Origin: Owenia fusiformis
Taxonomy: Eukaryota > Annelida > Polychaeta > Sabellida > Oweniidae
Assembly: GCA_903813345.2 (NCBI GenBank)
Contig: CAIIXF020000004.1
Coordinates: 29,885,985-29,949,984, forward strand
Length of the DNA: 64,000 nt
Direction: 5' to 3'
Shown: piece by piece, positions 49,641 to 59,964 of the stretch
How the letters are laid out: every line of letters starts with the position of its first letter
How positions within the stretch are numbered: the first letter of the stretch is position 1
The notes under the pieces: model-generated
What the model was told of the DNA's origin: nothing
Databases searched by the model: none
The model's input: only the letters and a program-made list of their open reading frames with translations
Made by a program: the position numbers and the translations under genes

Positions 49641-49723
49641 CTTTATTGGAGTTCCATCTTCTTTCCAGTAGAAGAAATTGTATGCATTGCCACTCTCTCT
49701 ATTTAGTATGGTAACATCATGAC
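49641..49723 (-). CDS. Partial receptor duplicate, exon 6'
   Basis: 83 bp, acceptor aaattgcag (to 49724), donor ataaag|gtaaaa; reads HDVTILNRESGNAYNFFYWK and EDGTPIK, differing from exon 6 at three residues. Upstream of it on this strand (50170-52123) no Venus-flytrap exon exists, so the copy lacks exons 1-5 and is either a pseudogene or alternative 3' sequence of something outside the window. Confidence 0.75.
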
Positions 49724-50168
49724 CTGCAATTTATAACATGTAAGGGAAGATTTGCCACTCTCTCTATTGAGTATGGTAACATCATGACCTGCAATTTATA
49801 ACATGTAAGGGAAGATTTGCCACTCTCTCTATTTAGTATGGTAACATCTTGACCTGCAATTTATAACATGTTAGGGAAGATTTGCCACTCTCTCTATTTA
49901 GTATGGTAACATCATGACCTGCAATTTATAACATTTAAGGGAAGATTTGCCACTCTCTCTATTGAGTATGGTAACATCATGACCTGCAATTTATAACATT
50001 TAAGGGAAGATTTGCCACTCTCTCTATTTAGTATGGTAACATCATGACCTGCAATTTATAACATTTAAGGGAAGATTTGCCACTCTCTCTATTGAGTATG
50101 GTAACATCATGACCTGCAATTTATAACATGTAAGGGAAGATTTGCCACTCTCTCTATTGAGTATGGTA
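49680..50168 (-). repeat. 65-bp array spanning the exon 6' acceptor, 7 copies
   Basis: Same unit as at 40325-40790 (intronic ataaattgcag plus the exon 6 start). Acceptor copies lie at 65-bp steps from 49724 to 50114. Variants tattgagtatgg / tatttagtatgg alternate irregularly. Presence in both paralogues means the array, or the tendency to form it, is as old as the duplication. Confidence 0.92.
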
Positions 50169-50184
50169 TTCATATTACATGCTT

Positions 50185-50335
50185 GCAAGATAGGCGAAAC
50201 TCGCGAGTTGACTCGAGTTATAGCCACCTCGCGAGTTGAAATAGATTGCGAGTTTCTAGAGGACAACTCGAGCCAATGTATAGGCAGCTCTGACGAGCTG
50301 TACTCGAGTTACTGACTCGGGAGTTACACCTCTAA
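50185..50335. repeat. Cluster of palindromic ctcg(c/a)gagtt motifs
   Basis: About seven copies of actcgcgagtt / actcgagtt / ctcgggagtt fall within 130 bp, in both orientations, in an otherwise AT-rich region; each core is self-complementary. Unknown role. 50340-50520 holds three diverged units of ataattgtaaagatgatatt + tagactaa. Confidence 0.6.
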
Positions 50336-50519
50336 TACAGACTAACTTTGCTGTTATACCAAAAATTGTAAAGATGATATTCAGACAATATAGACTAACA
50401 AAGTCTATTTTACCAATAATTGTAAAGATAATATTTAGACTATGGACTAACTTAGTCTATTGTACCAATAATTGTAAATATGATATTTAGACCAAAGCCG
50501 AATTTGGTCTATTATACCA

Positions 50520-51189
50520 ATATGGTACCAATAATATGTTTTATGTTTTTTGAAAAAAAGTTGTGAGCATTTCATTTCTCAAATATTCAAATTTCCCGCC
50601 ATTTTTCAAAAAAAGTTGAAATTTTTTAATCATCAAATATTTCTTAATGCATTTCAAAAAAGATTATCTTTTTAACACCAATGCAAAGATTGAACAAAGG
50701 ACACACTATTTCAATAATAAAATTCCATATTTAATGGGCCACTTCAATGTTTTAGCACATCAAAAATATTTTGAAACATTAGTGATGTCACTAAGGTAGC
50801 AAAAACTTTTGAAAAAAATTGAATTTTTTTTGATGTCATATTTTCTAAATATGCTACACTTCAATAATCAACCAATGTTGATTGTCTAACCAGGTTAAAT
50901 GGAAGAATATATTATGTTTTAGATATCATTGTACCATTGGTTTCTATTAGAACTAAAATTTTGAAATGCATTTTTCTCGGAACCATTTTCATGCACTGAT
51001 AAGTTCATTTCTCGCTTATTTATGAACCGATTTTCTTAATTTTTTCGGCAAAAAACATGTGAGGATGAATGCTATGCATTGGTATGAACTGTGGCTAATT
51101 AAAAGATATGTGAGACCTCTAAAAGTTAGTTCTAAATAAATTCACAAATTTTGGAACAAAAAGTCCATCAAAAACAACTTTTTGAAAAC

Positions 51190-51200
<11 letters not shown>
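50520..51200. mobile_element. Dispersed repeat, inverted partner of 54975-55730
   Basis: About 680 bp (gtgagcatttcatttctcaa ... cacaaattttggaacaaaaa) is the reverse complement, at roughly 90 percent by eye, of 54975-55700. The pair brackets ACSL exons 3 and 4. Non-coding; element class unknown. Confidence 0.8.
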
Positions 51201-52336
<1,136 letters not shown>

Positions 52337-52464
52337 TAAATAGAAAAATATAATAACAAACAGTTTATAAAAAATTCTCAAGTAGGTATGAAAATGATAT
52401 CCCTCAAGTAGGTATGAAAGTGATATCCCTGTTCTTACTTGTTGTCTCATCAAATAATGTTTGA

Positions 52465-52825
52465 ATATTTTGACAGAATTGGCATATTTTGACAAAATTT
52501 GCATATTTTGATAGAATGGCATATTTTGACAGAATTGGTGTATTTTGAGAATGCTGGCATATTTTGACAGAATTGGCATATTTTTGACAGAATTGGCATA
52601 TTTTGAGAATGCTGGAGTATTTGACAGTGTTGTCATATTTTGACAGTGTTGTCATATTTTGACAGAAATGGAATATTTTACATATTCTGACAATGCTGGC
52701 ATATTTTGACAGAATTGGCATAATTTGACAATGCTGGAATATTTGACATTGTTGTCATATTTTGACAGAATTGGAATATTTTGATAGGTTAGCATATTTT
52801 GACAGAATTGGCATGTTTTGAGAGT
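52465..52825. repeat. About 20-bp AT-rich minisatellite
   Basis: About 17 units of attttgacagaattggcat with variants (gaatgctgg, cagtgttgtc) in ACSL intron 3. Minus-strand open frames of about 105 codons are by-products. The following 52826-53480 is unique AT-rich sequence with nothing recognised. Confidence 0.88.
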
Positions 52826-53459
52826 TAATCTTTGTAAAGATCAATAATTGCATTTACTGGTATTTACTATACCCATGACACTATCACATGTCAGTTGTCT
52901 GTTGACTTAAAAAATGGAATGTTCATTCCTTGACTACTTGTTTCCCGATGTAAATTGCAAAATTCAAAAACATGTAAAAGTTCTCGAGTTTTACAGTATA
53001 TCATACAGTCAATAGATAGGATGTGCAGCAGTAAATTTATGCAGTTCATATTTGCATGACTACAACATCCTGTATATGGCAGTATGGATTTGTAGCCCCT
53101 TATGAAATTATAGCTCCTCCCATATTCCTTTGCTTTCTGCAGTTCATGGTCAATTGCCTGCCTAGTATATATATATAGTGCCTCTATAGTCTCATTGATT
53201 TATAATGATGATATTTGAACTATACCAATAGGTTTGAAATGTCTAATTTATTAATTTTATATTGCCCTTTATCTTAAATCATTTTAGCATGCTTCACTGC
53301 ATGTCAAATATTATATATTTGTTATTATTCATTGCTGTCATATATCTAAATTCATGTTATATTTTGATTGGAATGTGCATTTTGAAGCTCATTTGTGCTA
53401 TCTATATGTATATTTGCTACATTGTAATGCATGTTTTCTTGCATTGAAACAAATCTGCT

Positions 53460-54402
53460 GTCTATGTTTAATAACATTGTAGTTGTGACCACGTATGCAA
53501 CTCTCGGAGAAGATGCTGTATTATAACTTATGTTTGCTTACATTGTAGTTGTGGCCCTGTATGGGACTCTCTGAGAAGATGCTGTATTAGAACTTATGTT
53601 TGCTTACATTGTAGTTGTGACTCTCGGAGAAGATGCTGTATTATAACTTATGTTTGCTTACATTGTAGTTGTGGCCCTGTATGTGACTCTCGAAGATGCT
53701 GTATTATAACTTATGTTTGCTTACATTGTAGTTGTGACTCTCGGAAAAGATGCTATATTTTAACTTATGTTTGCTTATATTGTAGTTGTGGCCCTGTATG
53801 GGACTCTCTGAGAAGATGCTGTATTAGAACTTATGTTTGCTTACATTGTAGTTTTGACTCTCGGAAAAGATGCTATATTTTAACTTATGTTTGCTTATAT
53901 TGTAGTTGTGATCCTGTATGTGACTCTCGGAGAAGATGCTATATTATAACTTATGTTTGCTTACATTGTAGTTGTGACCCTGTATGTGACTCTCGGAGAA
54001 GATGTTATATTATAACTTATGTTTGCTTACATTGTAGTTGTGACCCTGTATGCGACACACGCAGAAGATGCTATATTATAACTTATGTTTGCTTACATTG
54101 TAGTTGTGACCCTGTATGCGACACACGCAGAAGATGCTATATTATAACTTATGTTTGCTTACATTGTAGTTGTGACCCTGTATGCGACACACGCAGAAGA
54201 TGCTATATTATAACTTATGTTTGCTTACATTGTAGTTGTGACCCTGTATGCGACACACGCAGAAGATGCTATATTATAACTTATGTTTGCTTACATTGTA
54301 GTTGTGACCCTGTATGCGACACACGCAGAAGATGCTATATTATAACTTATGTTTGCTTACATTGTAGTTGTGACCCTGTATGCTACACTTGGAGAAGATG
54401 CC
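53460..54402 (+). repeat. 66-bp array spanning the ACSL exon 4 acceptor, about 15 copies
   Basis: Units contain the acceptor (tttgcttacattgtag), about 34 bp of exon start (ttgtgaccctgtatgcgaca + cacgcagaagatgc) and about 18 bp of intron. Acceptors occur from 53482 to 54367. The five units before the true exon are homogeneous and share 'gcgacacacgcag' where the exon has 'gctacacttggag', so they spread from one variant; upstream units are more diverged and of unequal length. Confidence 0.93.
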
Positions 54403-54474
54403 ATAATCCATGGGGTCAATGAATCAGAAGTTACACATCTAATAACTAGTAATGAACTCATAGAAAAATTTAAG
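54368..54474 (+). CDS. ACSL4: ACSL3/4 exon 4
   Basis: Acceptor acattgtag (ends 54367), donor tttaag|gttagt. It is 107 bp, phase 1 to 0: V then [20 protein letters not shown] and [15 protein letters not shown]. It matches the [14 protein letters not shown][ST]E segment of ACSL3/4. Its acceptor is the last of about 15 tandem copies. Confidence 0.95.
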
Positions 54475-54649
54475 GTTAGTGGATTAAGATGCAGTTATCA
54501 GTTAGCTGGACAAACTTTTGATATATTTGCATTGGGATTTGTGATTCATGTTCATCTATAGGCCTATGTGCTTGTCTATTTGTATTTTGAACTTGGCTTG
54601 TATGTAAACCCTAAATTACAAATGTCTCCATTTAGAAAAAAATATTCTA

Positions 54650-54805
54650 CAATGAAGACAATTGACATTTCTCCCTTTATCAATTGACCATCCTCCCTTT
54701 AAACAATTGACCATCCTCCCTTTAAATTGACATTTCTCCCTTTATCAATTGTCCATCCTCCCTTTAATCAATTGACCATCCTCCCTTTAATCAATTGTTT
54801 TTAAG
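54650..54805. repeat. About 24-bp minisatellite in ACSL intron 4
   Basis: Six units of tcaattgaccatcctccctt + taaa, some with attgacatttctccctttat. A pyrimidine-rich run; no junction included. Confidence 0.85.
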
Positions 54806-54974
54806 AATGATTAAGAACACAGTCTATTGAAAGCCCATGACTTTATCAAAGCATATTCTGTACCCATACTACCACTAATAGTTGAATGGTAGCAGTTTCC
54901 TTTTTAAAGGCCCCATGTAAAGTTTAAACCACTTTGGCTTATATTGTAGTCTTACCCAATGTTATCAAAGTGTG

Positions 54975-55730
54975 ACATGTGAAACTTTTTTTTTAAATTT
55001 CAAAAAGTGGTTTTTGATAGACTTTTTGTTCCAAAATTTGTGAATTTATTTAAAACCAACTTTTAGAGGCCACATTTATCTTCTAATTAGCCATAATTCA
55101 TACCAATGCATAGCATTCATCCTCCCATGTTTTTTGCCGAAAAAATTAAGAAAATCGGTTGATAAACAAGCGAGAAATGAACTTATCAGTGCATGAAAAT
55201 GGTTCTGAGAAAAATGCATTTCAAAATTTTAGTTCTCATAGAAACCAATGGTACAATGATATCTAAAACATAATTTATTCTTCCTTTTAACCTGGTTAGA
55301 CAATCAACATTGTTTTTTATGAAAGTCTAGCATATTTAGAAAAGATTGACATCGAAAAAAAAATTAAATTTTTTTCAAAAAGTTTTTGTTACCTTAGTGA
55401 CATCACTAATGTTTCAAAATATTTTTGATAAGCTAAAACATTGAAGTGGCCCATTAAATATGACATTTTATTATTGAAATAGTGTGTCTTTTGTTCAATC
55501 TTTGCATTGGTGTTAAAAAGATAATCTTTTTTGAAATGCATTAAGAAATATTTGATGATTAAGAAATTTCAAATTTTTTTGAAAAATGGCGGGAAATTTG
55601 AATATTTGAGAAATGAAATGCTCACAACTTTTTTTTCAAAAAAAAATTTTTGTTCAAAAATCTCTAAAATCACTTTTTAAGTCCTGACAAATAGTAAATG
55701 AATGATAAAAAAATATTTTCAAATTTTAGA
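54975..55730. mobile_element. Dispersed repeat, inverted partner of 50520-51200
   Basis: Contains the reverse complements of the 50.5 kb copy in the same order (atgttttttgccgaaaaaat; ggtacaatgatatctaaaac; atggcgggaaatttgaatat). It ends about 50 bp before ACSL exon 5. Confidence 0.8.
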
Positions 55731-55784
55731 CGGGGACTTTAAGGAAATCAAATTTACTAATCATAAAATCCTTTTCTTTTCTAG

Positions 55785-55929
55785 AAAATTCTCCCACAAA
55801 TGCCGAATGTTGAACATATCATATACTTCGACTATGGTCTCAATAAGCCAGATGTTAGTGGCTTTCCTGAAAATGTCAAATTACATTCCATGTCCAGAGT
55901 AGAAGAACTGGGCTCACGTGCAGAAAATA
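55785..55929 (+). CDS. ACSL4: ACSL3/4 exon 5
   Basis: Acceptor ttttcttttctag (ends 55784), donor aaata|gtaagt. It is 145 bp, phase 0 to 1: KILPQMPNVEHIIYFDYGLN, KPDVSGFPENVKLHSMSRVE and ELGSRAEN. It matches the V.HIIY.D ... F...IHSM..VEELG segment of the family. Neither border is duplicated. Confidence 0.94.
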
Positions 55930-56019
55930 GTAAGTACATTAAAAAGCTTTCAAATTTCATAATAATAGACAAACTCGATAGCAAATGTCACTGCCTTACT
56001 TGATTTCTGTTATTTGCAG

Positions 56020-56100
56020 AGAGTGTAGTACCACAGAAGCCAACCAGGGATGACCTTGCAGTTATAATGTATACGAGTGGTTCCACTGGAATGCCTAAAG
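56020..56100 (+). CDS. ACSL4: ACSL3/4 exon 6 (AMP-binding motif)
   Basis: Acceptor ttatttgcag (ends 56019), donor taaag|gttggt. It is 81 bp: K (split codon), SVVPQKPTRDDLAVIMYTSG, STGMPK. YTSGSTGMPKG is the phosphate-binding signature of the ANL (acyl/aryl-CoA synthetase) superfamily; its last Gly is encoded across the junction with exon 7. Phase 1 to 1. Confidence 0.95.
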
Positions 56101-56199
56101 GTTGGTCTATGTATAGTACTCTGTAATCTTAAGCATTTTACATTTCCCATAATGCAATAGATTTCAGCAGACAGTGTGGTTGCTAGGCAATAGTAATTA

Positions 56200-59100
56200 T
56201 ATAATATGAAATACTTTCAAGTGTTAGGATTGGTCATGGTAACTTGTGTTTTATTGTTGGACAGATTCATGTTTCTGATAATGCAATAGATTTCAGCAGA
56301 CAGCAGTGTGGTTGCTAGGCAATTGTATTTATATTATATGAATTTATTTCTAGGTGTTGTGATTAGCCATGGCAACTTGATGTGTGGCATGGTAGTTGTA
56401 TTTATATTATATGAATTTATTTCCAGGTGTTATGATTAGCCATGGCAACTTGATGTGTGGCATGGCAATTGTATTTATATTATATGAATTTATTTCCAGG
56501 TGTTATGATTAGCCATGGCAACCTGATGTGTGGCATGGTAGTTGTATTTATATTATATGAATTTATTTCCAGGTGTTATGATCAGCCATGGCAACTTGAT
56601 GTGTGGTATGGCAATTGTTTTTATATTATATGAATTTATTTCTAGGTGTTATGATTAGCCATGGCAACTTGATGTGTGGCATGGTAGTTGTATTTATATT
56701 ATATGAATTTATTTCCAGGTGTTATGATTAGCCATGGCAACCTGATGTGTGGCATGGCAATTGTATTTATATTATATGAATTTATTTCCAGGTGTTATGA
56801 TTAGCCATGGCAACCTGATGTGTGGCATGGTAGTTGTATTTATATTATATGAATTTATTTCCAGGTGTTATGATTAGCCATGGCAACCTGATGTGTGGCA
56901 TGGTAATTGTTTTTATATTATATGAATTTATTTCTAGGTGTTATGATTAGCCATGGCAACTTGATGTGTGGCATGGCAATTGTATTTATATTATATGAAT
57001 TTATTTCCAGGTGTAATGATTAGCCATGGCAACCTGATGTGTGGCATGGCAATTGTATTTATATTATATGAATTTATTTCTAGGTGTTATGATTAGCCAT
57101 GGCAACCTGATGTGTGGCATGGTAGTTGTATTTATATTATATGAATTTATTTCCAGGTGTTATGATTAGCCATGGCAACTTGATGTGTGGCATGGTAGTT
57201 GTATTTATATTATATGAATTTATTTCCAGGTGTTATGATTAGCCATGGCAACCTGATGTGTGGCATGGCAATTGTATTTATATTATATGAATTTATTTCC
57301 AGGTGTTATGATTAGCCATGGCAACCTGATGTGTGGCATGGTAGTTGTATTTATATTATATGAATTTATTTCCAGGTGTTATGATTAGCCATGGCAACCT
57401 GATGTGTGGCATGGTAATTGTTTTTATATTATATGAATTTATTTCTAGGTGTTATGATTAGCCATGGCAACTTGATGTGTGGCATGGCAATTGTATTTAT
57501 ATTATATGAATTTATTTCTAGGTGTTGTGATTAGCCATGGCAACTTGATGTGTGGCATGGTAGTTGTATTTATATTATATGAATTTATTTCCAGGTGTTA
57601 TGATTAGCCATGGCAACTTGATGTGTGGCATGGCAATTGTATTTATATTGTATGAATTTATTTCCAGGTGTTATGATTAGCCATGGCAACTTGATGTGTG
57701 GCATGGCAATTGTATTTATATTGTATGAATTTATTTCCAGGTGTTATGATTAGCCATGGCAACCTGATGTGGGGCATGGTAATTGTTTTTATATTATATG
57801 AATTTATTTCTAGGTGTTATGATTAGCCATGGCAACTTGATGTGTGGCATGGTAGTTGTATTTATATTATATGAATTTATTTCTAGGTGTTATGATTAGC
57901 CATGGCAACCTGATGTGGGGCATGGCAATTGTTTTTATATTATATGAATTTATTTCTAGGTGTTATGATTAGCCATGGCAACTTGATGTGTGGCATGGTA
58001 GTTGTATTTATATTATATGAATTTATTTCTAGGTGTTATGATCAGCCATGGCAACTTGATGTGTGGCATGGCAATTGTATTTATATTATATGAATTTATT
58101 TCCAGGTGTTATGATTAGCTATGGCAACCTGATGTGTGGCATGGTAGTTGTATTTATATTATATGAATTTATTTCTAGGTGTTATGATCAGCCATGGCAA
58201 CTTGATGTGTGGCATGGTAGTTGTATTTATATTATATGAATTTATTTCTAGGTGTTATGATTAGCTATGGCAACCTGATGTGTGGCATGGTAGTTGTATT
58301 TATATTATATGAATTTATTTCCAGGTGTTATGATTAGCCATGGCAACTTGATGTGTGGCATGGCAATTGTATTTATATTATATGAATTTATTTCCAGGTG
58401 TTATGATTAGCTATGGCAACCTGATGTGTGGCATGGTAGTTGTATTTATATTATATGAATTTATTTCCAGGTGTTATGATTAGCCATGGCAACTTGATGT
58501 GTGGCATGGCAATTGTATTTATATTATATGAATTTATTTCTAGGTGTTATGATTAGCCATGGCAACCTGATGTGTGGCATGGTAGTTGTATTTATATTAT
58601 ATGAATTTATTTCCAGGTGTTATGATTAGCCATGGCAACTTGATGTGTGGCATGGCAATTGTATTTATATTGAATGAATTTATTTCCAGGTGTTATGATT
58701 AGCCATGGCAACTTGATGTGTGGCATGGCAATTGTATTTATATTGTATGAATTTATTTCCAGGTGTTATGATTAGCCATGGCAACCTGATGTGGGGCATG
58801 GCAATTGTTTTTATATTATATGAATTTATTTCTAGGTGTTATGATTAGCCATGGCAACTTGATGTGTGGTATGGTAGTTGTATTTATATTATATGAATTT
58901 ATTTCTAGGTGTTATGATCAGCCATGGCAACTTGATGTGTGGCATGGTAGTTGTATTTATATTATATGAATTTATTTCTAGGTGTTATGATTAGCCATGG
59001 CAACCTGATGTGTGGCATGGTAGTTGTATTTATATTATATGAATTTATTTCTAGGTGTTATGATTAGCCATGGCAACTTGATGTGTGGCATGGTAGTTGT

Positions 59101-59531
59101 ATTTATATTATATGAATTTATTTCTAGGTGTTATGATTAGCCATGGCAACCTGATGTGTGGCATGGTAGTTGTATTTATATTATATGAATTTATTTCTAG
59201 GTGTTATGATTAGCCATGGCAACCTGATGTGTGGCATGGTAGTTGTATTTATATTATATGAATTTATTTCTAGGTGTTATGATCAGCCATGGCAACTTGA
59301 TGTGTGGCATGGTAGTTGTATTTATATTATATGAATTTATTTCTAGGTGTTATGATTAGCCATGGCAACTTGATGTGTGGCATGGTAGTTGTATTTATAT
59401 TATATGAATTTATTTCTAGGTGTTATGATCAGCCATGGCAACTTGATGTGTGGCATGGTAGTTGTATTTATATTATATGAATTTATTTCTAGGTGTTATG
59501 ATTAGCCATGGCAACCTGATGTGTGGCATGG
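56200..59531 (+). repeat. 73-bp array spanning the ACSL exon 7 acceptor, 44 copies
   Basis: Units hold the acceptor (tgaatttatttctag or tccag), 39 bp of exon start (gtgttatgattagccatggc, aacctgatgtgtggcatgg) and 34 bp of intron (ttgtatttatattatatgaa + tttatttctag). Copies run from 56354 to 59493, exactly 43 intervals of 73 bp, so no length variants survive. Substitutions (c/t in ttt(c/t)(c/t)ag, ggcatggtag/ggcatggcaa, cttg/cctg) occur in patterned blocks. A much older copy is visible at 56220-56260 (gtgttaggattggtcatggt). The array is almost the whole of intron 6. Confidence 0.96.
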
Positions 59532-59562
59532 CTGGACAATGTTCAAGAATTCCAAAACTAGG
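59493..59562 (+). CDS. ACSL4: ACSL3/4 exon 7
   Basis: Acceptor tttatttctag (ends 59492), donor ctagg|gtaagt. It is 70 bp, phase 1 to 2: G (split), VMISHGNLMCGMAGQCSRIP, KL. It corresponds to KGVMM.H.NL..GM.GQC.RIP.LG of ACSL4. The exon is intact only at the last copy of the 73-bp array. Intron 7 (59563-59902) has C-rich runs (ccctccccctacccccta) and nothing else recognised. Confidence 0.95.
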
Positions 59563-59902
59563 GTAAGTCCAAATATTTATTGCAGTATTACAACTACATC
59601 AATTGTTAAGTGGTTTAATAGATATATATTTGCTATAATATTAGCTAATGCAAGAAAAGAGCCACATGGTTTGAACTGATATGATGATTGGTTGAAGATA
59701 ATGAAGATAATTTCATTCTGGTTTAACCCTCCCTCCCCCTACCCCCTAACATTAACCCTCCCTACCCTACCCCCTAACAAAATCTGAAATCTTATTCTCC
59801 ACTAATGGAAGTGTCATTTACAACCTTCCCCTTATGAAATTAACTTTGTTCATCGCTAAAAAATCACAAAATTTGATTAATAATGTTTATTTTATTTTCC
59901 AG

Positions 59903-59964
59903 ACAAATGGCAGACACCTATATTGGATACCTTCCTCTTGCTCATGTCTTAGAATTAAGCGCAG
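59903..59964 (+). CDS. ACSL4: ACSL3/4 exon 8
   Basis: Acceptor ttttattttccag (ends 59902), donor gcgcag|gtatga (59965). It is 62 bp, phase 2 to 1: G (split), QMADTYIGYLPLAHVLELSA. It matches the DTYIGYLPLAHVLEL.A motif that follows RIP.LG in ACSL3/4. Its donor is the first of about 35 tandem copies. Using any later donor would read A-G-M-I-stop, so the first must be used for an intact protein. Confidence 0.95.

Noticed and set aside
52404-52721. 105-106 codon minus-strand frames
   Set aside because: Read through a 20-bp AT-rich minisatellite in ACSL intron 3.
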